Source: Janibacter sp. A1S7
GTDB lineage: Bacteria > Actinomycetota > Actinomycetes > Actinomycetales > Dermatophilaceae
Assembly: GCF_037198315.1 (NCBI RefSeq)
Contig: NZ_CP144913.1
Coordinates: forward strand, 1,054,001-1,118,000
Reading direction: 5' to 3'
DNA: 64,000 nt
The notes below the pieces were generated by a model. The model saw nothing but the letters and a program-made list of their open reading frames with translations. It had not been told where the DNA came from and ran no database searches. Within the stretch, counting starts at the first letter, position 1; each line of letters starts with the position of its first letter. Shown here in pieces: positions 34,326-42,671 of this stretch. Made by a program: the position numbers and the translations under genes.

Positions 34326-35104
34326 CCGTCCACTTCATCGGCGCCGGGCCCGGCGCCGCCGACCTGCTCACCGTCCGCGCGACCCGGCTGCTCGCCGCGA
34401 GCCCGGTGTGCCTCTACGCCGGGACCTACCTCGACGCCGCCGTGCTCGAGCACTGCCCCGAGGGTGCTCGACTCGTCGACACCCAGACCCTCGACCTCGA
34501 CGGCATCACCGCCGAGATCGCCGCCGCCCACGAGCGCGGCGAGGACGTCGCGCGGCTCTGCTCCGGCGACCCCTCGGTGTACTCGGCGATCGCCGAGCAG
34601 ACCCGGCGCCTGGACGAGCGCGGCATCCCGTGGGACATCACCCCCGGCATCTCCGCCTGGACCGCGACCGCCGCCCGGTTGGGGCGTGAGCTGACCGTGC
34701 CGGAGGTCGCCCAGTCCGTCGTCCTCACCCGCGCCCAGCGCGACTCGACCGCGATGCCGACGGGGGAGTCGCTCGAGACCTTCGCCGCGACCGGCGCCAC
34801 CCTCGTGCTCCATCTGGCGATCCGCCGCACCCGGGAGCTCGCCGCCCGCCTGACCGCGCACTACGGCGCCGACTGCCCGGTCGCGGTCGCCTACCGCGTC
34901 GAGCAGCCCGAGGAGATCCTCCTGCGCGGCACGCTCGCCGACATCGCCGAGCAGGTCGAGGCCCACGACCTGCGCCAGGCCGCCGTCATCGTCGTCGGGT
35001 GGGCGCTGCGGGCCGAGGACTTCACCGAGTCCCACCTTTACTCCTGCGCCCGTGTCGCTGCGCTCGATGAGACGGGTGCTGACACTCCCGGTGGGCTCCG
35101 CTAA
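34322..35104 (+). CDS. cobM: Precorrin-4 C11-methyltransferase
   Basis: The 260-residue tetrapyrrole methylase shows VHFIGAGPGAADLLTVRATRLL, the SAM loop LCSGDPSVYSAIAEQ and the CobM/CbiF pattern ITPGISAWTATAARLGRELTVPEV with QSVVLTRAQRDSTAMP. It adds the C11 methyl group to precorrin-4. The ATG overlaps the cobL stop (ATGA). Gene order cobL-cobM is followed by the riboswitch-controlled cobalt importer. Confidence 0.96.
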   Translation: MTVHFIGAGPGAADLLTVRATRLLAASPVCLYAGTYLDAAVLEHCPEGARLVDTQTLDLDGITAEIAAAHERGEDVARLCSGDPSVYSAIAEQTRRLDERGIPWDITPGISAWTATAARLGRELTVPEVAQSVVLTRAQRDSTAMPTGESLETFAATGATLVLHLAIRRTRELAARLTAHYGADCPVAVAYRVEQPEEILLRGTLADIAEQVEAHDLRQAAVIVVGWALRAEDFTESHLYSCARVAALDETGADTPGGLR

Positions 35105-35240
35105 GGTCAGCCTCGCCATCGCCTCTTGTTGAGGAACCCGGTGAGAAACCGGGACGGTCGCGCCACTGTGAGCGGGTTCTCCGCGAGTCAGGAACTCAGG
35201 GCGATGGCAGGACTGCCGGGACGCGTCATCCCGGAGAAAG
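35103..35240 (+). promoter_or_regulatory. Cobalamin riboswitch upstream of cbiMNQO
   Basis: Conserved parts are GAACCCGGTGAGAAACCGGG (near 35132), the GCCACTGTGAGCGG element near 35162 and a B12-box-like GAGTCAGGAACTC (35185-35197). A closing stem pairs GCCATCGCC near 35115 with GGGCGATGGC (about 35200-35209). Downstream, CCGGGA (35216-35221) and TCCCGG (35229-35234) form a hairpin whose arm takes in part of the GGAGA that could serve the GTG at 35253, a likely translational switch. Confidence 0.93.
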
Positions 35241-35252
35241 CGAGCGCTACTC

Positions 35253-35927
35253 GTGCACATCGCCGAGGGCTTCCTGCCCCCCGCGCACGCCGTCGCATGG
35301 ACTGCGGTGGCCGCCCCCTTCGTCATCCACGGCACGCGCAGTGCCACCCGCATCGTCCGGGAGAACCCGTCCGCCCGGCTGCTGCTCGGTGCCGCCGGCG
35401 CCTTCACCTTCGTCATGTCGGCGATCAAGCTCCCCTCCGTCACCGGCTCGAGTTCGCACCCGACGGGGACCGGCGTGGGCGCGATCATCTTCCGCCCGCC
35501 GGTGATGGCACTCCTGGGCACGATCGTGCTGATCTTCCAGGCGCTGCTGCTCGCGCACGGTGGGCTGACCACCTTGGGCGCCAACGTCTTCTCCATGGCG
35601 GTCGTCGGGCCGTGGGTCGGCTACGGGCTCTTTCGGCTGCTGGCCGCCGCACCGTTCATGGTGCGCGTCTTCGTCGGTGTCGCGATGGCCAACCTCGCCA
35701 CCTACGTCACGACCGCCACGCAGCTCGCCCTCGCCTATCCCGAAGGGGGCTTCGTCGAGGCCTGGGGTCGTTTCCTCGGCATCTTCGCCGTCACCCAGAT
35801 CCCGCTGGCGATCGTCGAGGGCCTGGTGGGCGTGCTGCTGCTCAACGCCCTCATCTCGTGGGCGCGCCCCGAGATGGACGAGCTCGCCGTCCTGCCGACC
35901 GACGCCAAGGAGGCCGCCCGTGCGTGA
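35253..35927 (+). CDS. cbiM: Cobalt ECF transporter substrate-binding subunit CbiM
   Basis: The 224-residue membrane protein begins MHIAEGFLPPAHAVAW; the N-terminal Met-His-Ile forms part of the metal site in CbiM/NikM proteins. It contains SAIKLPSVTGSSSHPTGTG, another family hallmark carrying a metal-contacting His. It captures Co2+ for import. The riboswitch directly upstream means import is shut off when cobalamin is sufficient. Confidence 0.96.
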   Translation: MHIAEGFLPPAHAVAWTAVAAPFVIHGTRSATRIVRENPSARLLLGAAGAFTFVMSAIKLPSVTGSSSHPTGTGVGAIIFRPPVMALLGTIVLIFQALLLAHGGLTTLGANVFSMAVVGPWVGYGLFRLLAAAPFMVRVFVGVAMANLATYVTTATQLALAYPEGGFVEAWGRFLGIFAVTQIPLAIVEGLVGVLLLNALISWARPEMDELAVLPTDAKEAARA

Positions 35928-36255
35928 ATCCACCCTGACCTTCGGACGCCGCGGCGTCGCCATCGTCCTCGCGGCCGTCGTCGTCCTGATGGCCGTGGCC
36001 CTCCTCCTGGGCGGCAGGGCCGCTGCGGGCGAGGAGGAAGCCTTCGGCGGGTCCGACGCCGCCGCCACCACACAGCTGGAGGAAGCCGGCCACGAGCCGT
36101 GGTTCGAGCCGCTCATGCCACCCGCCGGCGGTGAGATCGAGTCCGGTCTCTTCGCCCTGCAGGCAGGTCTGGGTGGAGTCGCCCTCGGGTACGTCTTCGG
36201 CCGCCTGCGCGGCCGCCCGGCCCGGGCCCCGAGGACGGCCGAAGCCTCCGGATGA
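35920..36255 (+). CDS. cbiN: Cobalt ECF transporter auxiliary subunit CbiN
   Basis: The 111-residue protein has two transmembrane helices (GVAIVLAAVVVLMAVALLLG and a C-terminal one around FALQAGLGGVALGYVFG) with an acidic exoplasmic loop containing EEEAFGGSDA and WFEPLMPPAGGEIESGLF, as in CbiN. CbiN helps load metal into CbiM. The GTG at 35920 overlaps the cbiM end by 8 bases. The longer C-terminal tail (GRPARAPRTAEASG) is Arg/Ala-rich and unremarkable. Confidence 0.9.
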   Translation: MRESTLTFGRRGVAIVLAAVVVLMAVALLLGGRAAAGEEEAFGGSDAAATTQLEEAGHEPWFEPLMPPAGGEIESGLFALQAGLGGVALGYVFGRLRGRPARAPRTAEASG

Positions 36256-37004
36256 GACTGACCCTCGACGACGCAGCGTGGTCCTCCCCGTGGCGGACCC
36301 GCTCGACGCTGGAGAAGGCCCTCGTGTGCGTGGGGTTGCTCCTCGTCGCCGCGACGACGACCTCGCTCGTCGTCGCGGGTGGCGTCGGGGTGTGTGCCGT
36401 CGGGCTGGCACTCGTGGCCCGGGTGCCGATCGGTCTCTGGTTGCGCTCGATGGTCGGTCCGCTCGTCTTCATCGTCATCGGGGCGGTCACCATCGCGGTG
36501 ACCCTCGGCCCCGGTGACCTGATCAGCTGGGGCCCGGTCGGCGTGGACGAAGGGAGCGCCTCGCGTGCCCTTCTCGTCGCCGGCCGTGCCCTGGCCGCCA
36601 CGAGCGCGATGATCCTGCTCGCAGCGACGACCCCGATGGTCGACCTGCTCGCCGGGATGCGGCGGATGCGTGTACCCGAGGTCGCGGTCGACATCGCGGC
36701 AGTGACCTACCGGCTGATCTTCTCGCTGCTCGCCAGCGCGACGGCGATCTCCTCCGCCCAGGCCGGACGGCTGGGCTACGCGTCCGGTCGGGCCGCGCGT
36801 CGCTCCCTGGGCCAGTTGTGCGCCGCCGTGCTCGTCACCGCCTGGGACCGCGCCCGTCGCCTCGAGGAGGGGTTGGCGGGTCGTGGTGGAGTCGGGACCG
36901 TGCCGCTCGTGCCCGCCCGGGCCGTGTCCACCCCCTTCGTCGTCGTGGGGGCCGTCATGGTGCTGTCCCTCGCTGCCCTGTCCCTGAGAGCAGGTCTGTC
37001 GTGA
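36252..37004 (+). CDS. cbiQ: Cobalt ECF transporter transmembrane subunit CbiQ
   Basis: The 250-residue protein has four to six membrane helices and the coupling-helix motifs of EcfT/CbiQ proteins, including LLAGMRRMRVPEVAVDIAA and SAQAGRLGYASGRAARRSLG. It links the ATPase CbiO to the CbiMN unit. The ATG overlaps the cbiN stop (ATGA), and its own stop overlaps the cbiO GTG. Confidence 0.93.
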   Translation: MRLTLDDAAWSSPWRTRSTLEKALVCVGLLLVAATTTSLVVAGGVGVCAVGLALVARVPIGLWLRSMVGPLVFIVIGAVTIAVTLGPGDLISWGPVGVDEGSASRALLVAGRALAATSAMILLAATTPMVDLLAGMRRMRVPEVAVDIAAVTYRLIFSLLASATAISSAQAGRLGYASGRAARRSLGQLCAAVLVTAWDRARRLEEGLAGRGGVGTVPLVPARAVSTPFVVVGAVMVLSLAALSLRAGLS

Positions 37005-37897
37005 GTCACCGACTGGGGTCGTGGACCCCACCTGACGACGTCGACACCGCCGTGGCCGTGCGCGGCGTCCATGCCGGCTACCCGGGCGCGCCGCTGGTGC
37101 TGGACTGCGTCAATCTGACCGTGGGGGCGGGGCGGCGTCTGGCGATCCTCGGGGCCAACGGCTCGGGGAAGACGACCCTGCTGCGGGTCCTCGCCGGCAG
37201 CCACCGACCGGACGAGGGATCCGTGGTCTCCGGGGGTGCGGTGCTGCAGCACTCGCGGCGCGGGCTGACCGCGCACCGCCAGCGGGTCCAGCTGGTCATG
37301 CAGGACCCCGACGACCAGCTCTTCAGCGCCGACGTGCGCAGCGACGTCGGGTACGGGCCGACCAACCTCGGCCTGCCCACCGACGAGGTCGCCGCGCGCG
37401 TCGACGAGGCGCTGGCCGTGCTCTCCCTCGGGTCGCTCGCCGACCGGCCCGTGCACCACCTCTCCTTCGGGCAGCGCAAGCGCGTGGCCGTGGCCGGAGC
37501 GCTCGCCATGCATCCCGAGGTGCTGCTCCTCGACGAGCCGACCGCTGGCCTCGACCCGGCCGGTGTCCAGGAGATGCTCGCCGCCCTCGCCGCCCTGGAG
37601 GCCCACGGCACGACCGTGGTGCTCTCGACGCACGACGTGGACCTCGCCTGGCGCTGGGCCGAGGAGGTGGCCCTGGTCGTCGACCGCGTCGTCCACCAGG
37701 GCGAGGTGTCCGACGCCCTCACCGACACCGACCTCGTCCGCGCCGCCCGACTGCGCCCACCGTGGTCGGTCGAGCTCCTGCGCGAGATGGGCGTCGACCC
37801 CTCTGGTGCCGGCTGGCCCCGCACGTCCGCCGAGGTGGCTGCGGTGCTCGTGGTGGCGCCGTCACAGTGGCCTCACGATTCTCGGGCGACCCGATAA
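37001..37897 (+). CDS. cbiO: Cobalt ECF transporter ATPase CbiO
   Basis: The 298-residue ABC ATPase has Walker A LGANGSGKTTLL, the Q-loop LVMQDPDDQLFSADVRSDVG typical of ECF ATPases, the signature HLSFGQRKRVAVAGALAM and Walker B VLLLDEPTAGLDP, then the H-loop STHDVD. It powers cobalt import with CbiMNQ. A single ATPase suggests a homodimer. It is the last gene of the importer operon and is followed by a hairpin. Confidence 0.95.
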   Translation: MSHRLGSWTPPDDVDTAVAVRGVHAGYPGAPLVLDCVNLTVGAGRRLAILGANGSGKTTLLRVLAGSHRPDEGSVVSGGAVLQHSRRGLTAHRQRVQLVMQDPDDQLFSADVRSDVGYGPTNLGLPTDEVAARVDEALAVLSLGSLADRPVHHLSFGQRKRVAVAGALAMHPEVLLLDEPTAGLDPAGVQEMLAALAALEAHGTTVVLSTHDVDLAWRWAEEVALVVDRVVHQGEVSDALTDTDLVRAARLRPPWSVELLREMGVDPSGAGWPRTSAEVAAVLVVAPSQWPHDSRATR

Positions 37898-37898
37898 T

Positions 37899-37949
37899 CC
37901 CCGCCTTCGCACGAGTCCCAAACCCTTGCGAAGACGGGGTAACTCGTGC
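37899..37949. terminator. Hairpin after cbiO with two alternative pairings
   Basis: CCCCGCCTTCGCA (37899-37911) pairs with TGCGAAGACGGGG (37927-37939) with one mismatch. An overlapping second pair, GCACGAGT (37909-37916) with ACTCGTGC (37942-37949), is exact and excludes full formation of the first. The location between the convergent cbiO and DinB-like genes fits a bidirectional terminator. Confidence 0.6.
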
Positions 37950-37953
37950 TGAG

Positions 37954-37997
37954 CGGCCAGCTCACACCTCGCGGGCGGCCAGCTCATCCCTCGCGGG
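37954..37997. repeat. 22-base tandem repeat at the 3' end of the DinB-like gene
   Basis: Bases 37954-37975 and 37976-37997 match at 20 of 22 positions. The second copy contains the last codons and stop of the minus-strand DinB-like gene; the first lies just beyond its stop. It looks like a local slippage duplication. Confidence 0.8.
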
Positions 37998-38481
37998 CCG
38001 CCAGCACCTGCTCCCGGAGGATGTCTGCGTGCCCGGCGTGCTGGGCGAGCTCGCGCAGCACGTGCAGCAGGACCCAGCGAAGGGGGAGCGGGCCGCGTCG
38101 GTTGCCGGTCACCAGGTCGTCGAGGTCGAGCTCGGCGACCGCCGCCCGGCTGGCGTCGCAGGCCGCGCGATGGGCGGCCAGGACGGAGGCGATGGTGGCG
38201 TCGGGGGTCAGGTCGAAGGAGTCGTCCGGCGTCGCGGGGATGCCGAGCTCGGCTCGGCTGCGGCCGGTGACGGCTTCCTCGAACCACACCCGCTCGACGA
38301 AGGTCGCGTGCTGGACGAGGCCGAGAAGCGACGTCCTCGACGGGACGAGCCGCATCCGGGCCTCCTCGTCCGTCAAGCCGTGGAGGCTCGCTGCCAGGGC
38401 CTCACGGTGCTCGTCGACGAACGCGTCCATCTGCGCGCGCAGCGGGGCGTGGAAGGACGGATCGGACGCGGTAGGGGCCAC
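37984..38481 (-). CDS. DinB-family (DUF664-like) protein
   Basis: The 165-residue protein is a four-helix DinB-type domain: SLLGLVQHATFVERVWFEEAV and the C-terminal LLHVLRELAQHAGHADILREQ place the metal-ligand histidines as in DinB/DUF664 proteins. Some relatives are thiol-dependent S-transferases (mycothiol or bacillithiol), others have no known activity. It is a single gene, convergent with the cobalt importer and divergent from the thioesterase, with no clear link to cobalamin. Confidence 0.85.
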   Translation of the reverse strand: MAPTASDPSFHAPLRAQMDAFVDEHREALAASLHGLTDEEARMRLVPSRTSLLGLVQHATFVERVWFEEAVTGRSRAELGIPATPDDSFDLTPDATIASVLAAHRAACDASRAAVAELDLDDLVTGNRRGPLPLRWVLLHVLRELAQHAGHADILREQVLAAREG

Positions 38482-38592
38482 TCGACGAGCGTAGCGACCG
38501 GATCGTCAGTGCCGTGGATCGTGGCCATGGTCACACTCGGGCACCGGGTTTCGGGGGGTCGTCGCAGTCGCGGCATCGGGCAGCATGTCGTC

Positions 38593-39150
38593 ATGAACCG
38601 CTTCTTCCGCGTCGTCTGGGCCGTGGCGACCTCAACACGCCGGGGCGCCGTCGCGCCGGGTGCGCCGGCGACCCTGCCCCTGCGAGTGCTGCCCAATGAC
38701 ATCGACTTCGCCGGCCACATGAACAACGGCGTCTACTTCTCGATGGCCGATCTCGGGCGCATCGACCTGATGATCCGCTCCGGGTGGGTCCGGGCCCTGC
38801 TGCGCCGCCGCGTATCGCCGGTCGTCATGCAGGAGACGATGACCTTCCGCACCTCGCTGGCACCGATGCAGGCCTACGAGTTGCAGAGCGTCCTCGCCGG
38901 ATGGGACCGGGTCAGCGTGTACTGCGAGCAGCGCTTCGTCGTCGAGGGCCAGGTCTGCGCGCAGACGCTGGTGCGGATGCGTTTCCTGCACAAGGGCAAG
39001 GGCGTCGACACCGACCGTCTGTGGAGCCTGCTCGGGATCGACCCGCCGCCCCGGCACGTGCCGCAGTGGGCGACGGGGTGGGCAGACGGCTCCCGCCTCC
39101 CGTCGCCGCGAGCGGACGCACCTGCCGGGCCGCCGCCCTTCTGGGACTGA
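38593..39150 (+). CDS. Hotdog-fold thioesterase-like protein
   Basis: The 185-residue protein has the 4-hydroxybenzoyl-CoA thioesterase/THEM6-like pattern LPLRVLPNDIDFAGHMNNGVYF followed by MADLGRIDLMIRSGW. The NDIDFAGHMNN stretch is where the catalytic Asp and the helix-capping residues of such hotdog enzymes lie. It probably hydrolyses an acyl-CoA. The ATG at 38593 is the most likely start; upstream in-frame sequence overlaps the DinB-like gene region. It is convergent with the cobIJ operon. Confidence 0.82.
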   Translation: MNRFFRVVWAVATSTRRGAVAPGAPATLPLRVLPNDIDFAGHMNNGVYFSMADLGRIDLMIRSGWVRALLRRRVSPVVMQETMTFRTSLAPMQAYELQSVLAGWDRVSVYCEQRFVVEGQVCAQTLVRMRFLHKGKGVDTDRLWSLLGIDPPPRHVPQWATGWADGSRLPSPRADAPAGPPPFWD

Positions 39151-39174
39151 CCGGAGCCGGGACGCGGACCGCCC

Positions 39175-40767
39175 CTACCGGACCGAGCGCGGCGTCCACA
39201 CCCGCCCGTCCTCGGTGACCCGCGTGGTCGAAGCGCCGATGATGACGAGGCACCCCATGTCGACCACTTCGACGTCCAGCCCCCCGAGCGTCGTCACGAC
39301 GACCGACTCCTCCTCGCGCCCCACGTGCCGGGCCACGACGACGACCCGCTCCGGGCCGACCGCTTCGACGAGCAGGTCCCGTGCCCGGCCGAGGGTGTCC
39401 GGCCGGGAGCGGGAGCGCGGGTTGTACAGGGCGATCGAGATGTCGTTGGTCGCCAGGGCTGTCAGCCGTGCGGCGAGGACCTCCCACGACTTGAGGTTGT
39501 CGCTGAGGTTGACCAGGGCGTGGTCGCCACCGAGGACGGCGCCGACCAGGGCGCTCGCCGCGTGGGCGGCGGTCACCCCGGGCACGACGCGTACCGGGAC
39601 GTCGGCGAACTCGGCATCGTCGACGAGCGCCGCCTCCCGCGACTCGAAGAGCGCCGTCGCCATCCCGAAGACCCCTGCATCACCCCCGGAGACGAGCGCG
39701 ACGTCCTCGCCACCCCGGGCGAGGTCGAGCGCGAGCCGCCCGCGGTCGAGCTCGACGGAGTTGCCGCTCGCGTGCCGGGTCAGACCCTCGCGCTGGGGCA
39801 CGCGGGCCACGTAGGGGGCGTAGCCGACGACGTGGTCGACCCGGGCGAGCAGCTCCGCGGCCTGCGGGGTGAGCCAGTGGTCCGGTCCGGGGCCGAGTCC
39901 GACGACGTGGACCGTGCCCGCGGCAGCCCCGTCGAGGCTCGTTCCTCGCACCTCGGGGGCCGGAGTGACCTCCCCTTCGCCGGTGCCGGCGGTCATCCGG
40001 GCGACGTCCGCGGCGCGGCCCGCCGCGTCGTCGCGCAGTCCCTCGCCGGGGACGACGACGAGGGACATGTACGGCACGCGCCCTGCGTCGACCTCGGCCG
40101 CGGGAAGGACGACCTCGCCCGCCCCGGAGGCCCGCTCGACGTAGACCGCGCGCTCGAGCACCCCGGCCCGGCGCAGCGCCTCCCGCACGCCGGCGAAGGT
40201 GCGGCCGAGCTTCATGATGATCGCCGCGTCGGTGTCGGCGAGGCGACGGGCGAGCTCGGGGACGGCGAGCGTCCCGGGGAGCACGGTGAGGGTGTCCTCG
40301 TGCCGGCACAGCCCGGTCGCCACGGCCGCGGTGGCCGCCGACAGCGAGGTGATGCCCGGGACGACCTCGGTGGGATAACGCGGGGAGAGCCGGTCGTGGA
40401 CGTACATGAAGGACCCGAAGAAGAGCGGGTCCCCGACGGCGAGGACGACGACGGTCCGCCCGGCCGACAGGTGCGCCTCGAGCCGGTCGGAGCACTCGTC
40501 GTAGAAGTCGGCCAGCGCTCCGTAGTACCCCCCCGGGTGGTCCGTGACGCCGGTCGTCACCGGATAGCGCAGCTCCTCCTCGATGACTGCCTCGGAGATG
40601 AGGTCGGCGGCGATCCCTCGCGCCATCGACTGTTTGCCGGCGCCCGCGTGGTAGGCGATGACATCGGCCTCGCCGATGAGCCGGGCGGCCTTGAGGGTGA
40701 TCAGTTCGGGGTCGCCGGGGCCGATGCCCACCCCGTAGAAGCGCCCTGTGGTCATGTCCCCGCTCAT
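39175..40767 (-). CDS. cobIJ: Fused precorrin-2 C20-methyltransferase / precorrin-3B C17-methyltransferase
   Basis: The 530-residue protein joins two tetrapyrrole methylases. The first (CobI, about 5-245) has FYGVGIGPGDPELITLKAARL, LAVGDPLFFGSFMYVHDRL and VVPGITSLSAATAAVATGL; the second (CobJ, about 285-525) has VHVVGLGPGPDHWLTPQAAEL, LVSGGDAGVFGMATALFE and ALYNPRSRSRPDTLGRARDL. A CobIJ fusion is also known from Mycobacterium. It acts before and after the CobG ring-contraction step. The ATG at 40767 overlaps the cobH stop; an ATG four codons downstream is an alternative. Confidence 0.95.
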   Translation of the reverse strand: MSGDMTTGRFYGVGIGPGDPELITLKAARLIGEADVIAYHAGAGKQSMARGIAADLISEAVIEEELRYPVTTGVTDHPGGYYGALADFYDECSDRLEAHLSAGRTVVVLAVGDPLFFGSFMYVHDRLSPRYPTEVVPGITSLSAATAAVATGLCRHEDTLTVLPGTLAVPELARRLADTDAAIIMKLGRTFAGVREALRRAGVLERAVYVERASGAGEVVLPAAEVDAGRVPYMSLVVVPGEGLRDDAAGRAADVARMTAGTGEGEVTPAPEVRGTSLDGAAAGTVHVVGLGPGPDHWLTPQAAELLARVDHVVGYAPYVARVPQREGLTRHASGNSVELDRGRLALDLARGGEDVALVSGGDAGVFGMATALFESREAALVDDAEFADVPVRVVPGVTAAHAASALVGAVLGGDHALVNLSDNLKSWEVLAARLTALATNDISIALYNPRSRSRPDTLGRARDLLVEAVGPERVVVVARHVGREEESVVVTTLGGLDVEVVDMGCLVIIGASTTRVTEDGRVWTPRSVR

Positions 40768-41432
40768 GCCAGCTCGTCGGGGTTCGCCAGGGCGTTGAGC
40801 GCGGCCGCGGCCATCGCCGAGCCGCCACTGCGGCCGTGGACGACGAGCCAGGGGACCGGTCCACCACGAAGGTGATGCTCCTCGAGCGCGATCTTCGACT
40901 CCGCCGAGCCGATGAAGCCGACCGGCATGCCGACGATGGCGGCCGGTCGAGGCGCCCCGTCGTGGAGCATCTCCAGCAGGTGGAAGAGCGCCGTCGGGGC
41001 GTTGCCGATCGCCACCACCGCTCCCTCGAGCCGCTCGGCCCACAGGGACACGGCGGCAGCGGCGCGGGTCGTGGCCCACTGAGAGGCCAGGCCGGGCACG
41101 CGCTCGTCGCGGAGCGTGCACACCACCTCGTTGTCCGCGGGCAGTCGGCGCCGTGTCACCCCCGAGGCGAGCATGTTGCTGTCGGTGAGGATCGGCGCCC
41201 CGGCGGCCAGCGCCTCCCGGGCGGACCCGACGACCTCGCGGTGGGCGGCGATGTGCTCCGTGACGTCGGTGTCCCCGGCTGCGTGGATGATCCGCGTCGC
41301 GACCCCGTGCAGGTCGTCCGGTAGCGCGGTCAGGTCGCACTCCTGCCGGATCGTGGCGAACGATCGGCGGTAGATCTCCTGCCCGTCGGTGATGTAGTCG
41401 TAGCGCCGAGGCGGCTGGCGAAGGGAGGTCAT
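40764..41432 (-). CDS. cobH: Precorrin-8X methylmutase
   Basis: The 222-residue protein has the CobH/CbiC signatures: DYITDGQEIYRRSFATIRQE, the catalytic His region TRIIHAAGDTDV, APILTDSNMLASGVTRRRL and GNAPTALFHLLEML with PVGFIGSAESK. It moves the C11 methyl group to C12, giving hydrogenobyrinate. Both ends overlap neighbours by 4 bases in the cobG-cobH-cobIJ operon. Confidence 0.97.
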   Translation of the reverse strand: MTSLRQPPRRYDYITDGQEIYRRSFATIRQECDLTALPDDLHGVATRIIHAAGDTDVTEHIAAHREVVGSAREALAAGAPILTDSNMLASGVTRRRLPADNEVVCTLRDERVPGLASQWATTRAAAAVSLWAERLEGAVVAIGNAPTALFHLLEMLHDGAPRPAAIVGMPVGFIGSAESKIALEEHHLRGGPVPWLVVHGRSGGSAMAAAALNALANPDELA

Positions 41433-42526
41433 GGGTCCTTCTCGTCTCGTGGGGAGCTCTGTGCGGCAACGACGTCCGCAGCGGTAGTGGGGTTGAGGGA
41501 CAGTGTGTGCCCCCGGGCGGGGTGACCGCAGGCGCGTTCACATCCGATGACGTGGACGGGGGGTCCATCGACGTCGACGACGGAGGCCGCCTCCCGGGCG
41601 AGGTCGCGGGTGCGGGTCGTCGTCCGACCGCACGAGGGGGCGCCCGCGCACGCGGTGAGCACCGTCCACGGGGAGTCGGGGGAGGCGTCGTAGCCGGCCG
41701 CCTCGAGCTCGTCGACGTGCGCGGCCCCGCCCGGCACGACGATCGAACGCCACGGGGTGAGGCGCACCATGCCGGTGAGGGATGCCGCCATGTCGGGCGT
41801 CAGCAGCCCGAGCGGCACGAGTGCGACGAGGTCGTCCCCCAACGGCCCGGGCGCCGGCGGGGCATCGATCGCGCCGACGAAGGGGATCCCTGCCGGCAGC
41901 AGGTCCGCCCGGGCGTCCTCGGGCAGGTCGCGGACGTTCCACGTCCGGGCGTCGGCGCGCGCGGCGAGGAAGCGCCGCGCCACCTCGAGCGCCGTCGGCG
42001 CCGCCCTGCCCCGGGGGACCTGCACGCAGCGGCCGTCCACGACGACCCGGGCGGACCCCGCGTCGTCGACGATCCCGACGTCCCACGGCTCCGCGAGGAC
42101 GGGACCTCCCGGCCGGGCCACCGCGAGCAGGAAGCGTCCCGGCAGCCCGGCGAGCGCCGGGTCGGCCAGGAGCGCCGCGTCGAGGTCGGCGACGAGGTCG
42201 TCGAGCCGGGCATCCGGGTCGGCGACGATGTTGCGTGCCGTGTCGTGGGGGCCGGAGGGGATCAGCCCGAGGTCGTCGATCGCGGCGATGAACTGGCGGG
42301 GGAGCGGGGTCGGCAGGCCGCGCACCTGCAGGCTGCCACGGGAAGTCAGCGTGAGGTTCGGGTCACCGAAACGTGTTGCGAGAGAAGCGATCTCGGCCAA
42401 CGTCTGCGCCTCGAGCCGGCCGCCCGGCACCCGCAGCCGCACCATCGCACCGTCCTCGGCGACGAAGGGGGTGAGCAGTCCCGGGCAGCGGTCGGCGCCG
42501 CCGCGGGAGGGCACTGAGGTGGTCAC
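41429..42526 (-). CDS. cobG: Precorrin-3B synthase (CobG)
   Basis: The 365-residue protein belongs to the nitrite/sulfite-reductase hemoprotein family: two ferredoxin-like half domains (NLTLTSRGSLQVRGL and the later VRLTPWRSIVVPGG) and the cluster cysteines in TACAGAPSCGRTT and VIGCERACGHP. CobG is an O2-dependent monooxygenase that prepares ring contraction, so its presence marks the aerobic cobalamin route. It is the first gene of its operon; no riboswitch was found ahead of it. The GTG at 42526 is the natural start. Confidence 0.95.
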   Translation of the reverse strand: MTTSVPSRGGADRCPGLLTPFVAEDGAMVRLRVPGGRLEAQTLAEIASLATRFGDPNLTLTSRGSLQVRGLPTPLPRQFIAAIDDLGLIPSGPHDTARNIVADPDARLDDLVADLDAALLADPALAGLPGRFLLAVARPGGPVLAEPWDVGIVDDAGSARVVVDGRCVQVPRGRAAPTALEVARRFLAARADARTWNVRDLPEDARADLLPAGIPFVGAIDAPPAPGPLGDDLVALVPLGLLTPDMAASLTGMVRLTPWRSIVVPGGAAHVDELEAAGYDASPDSPWTVLTACAGAPSCGRTTTRTRDLAREAASVVDVDGPPVHVIGCERACGHPARGHTLSLNPTTAADVVAAQSSPRDEKDP

Positions 42527-42671
42527 GGCGCAGGAGCCTACGCGGCCGCTTCGTCGACGCCGATCGATCGACGTCGACGAGATGGCGTGGCCGTCGTGCC
42601 GCTCGCCCTGCTCGGGCCCCGTTCGCTGTGCCGGGGGTGAGGGGCGGCTATTCGTCGGGCTAGGGTGGCCC
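42527..42671. promoter_or_regulatory. Divergent control region cobG/cobN with inverted repeat
   Basis: TCGTCGACG (42551-42559) and CGTCGACGA (42572-42580) form an exact 9-base inverted repeat 25 bases from the cobG start, with GATC-rich sequence between; it could be an operator for cobG. TAGGGT at 42661-42666 is a plausible -10 box for cobN, giving a transcript that begins just before the riboswitch. Confidence 0.45.

Noticed and set aside
37860..37875. TCACAGTGGC, the complement of the riboswitch core GCCACTGTGA, near the end of cbiO
   Set aside because: The other conserved parts (GGAANNNGGTG and B12 box) are missing on that strand, and the bases encode the last residues of CbiO (PSQWPH); a chance match.
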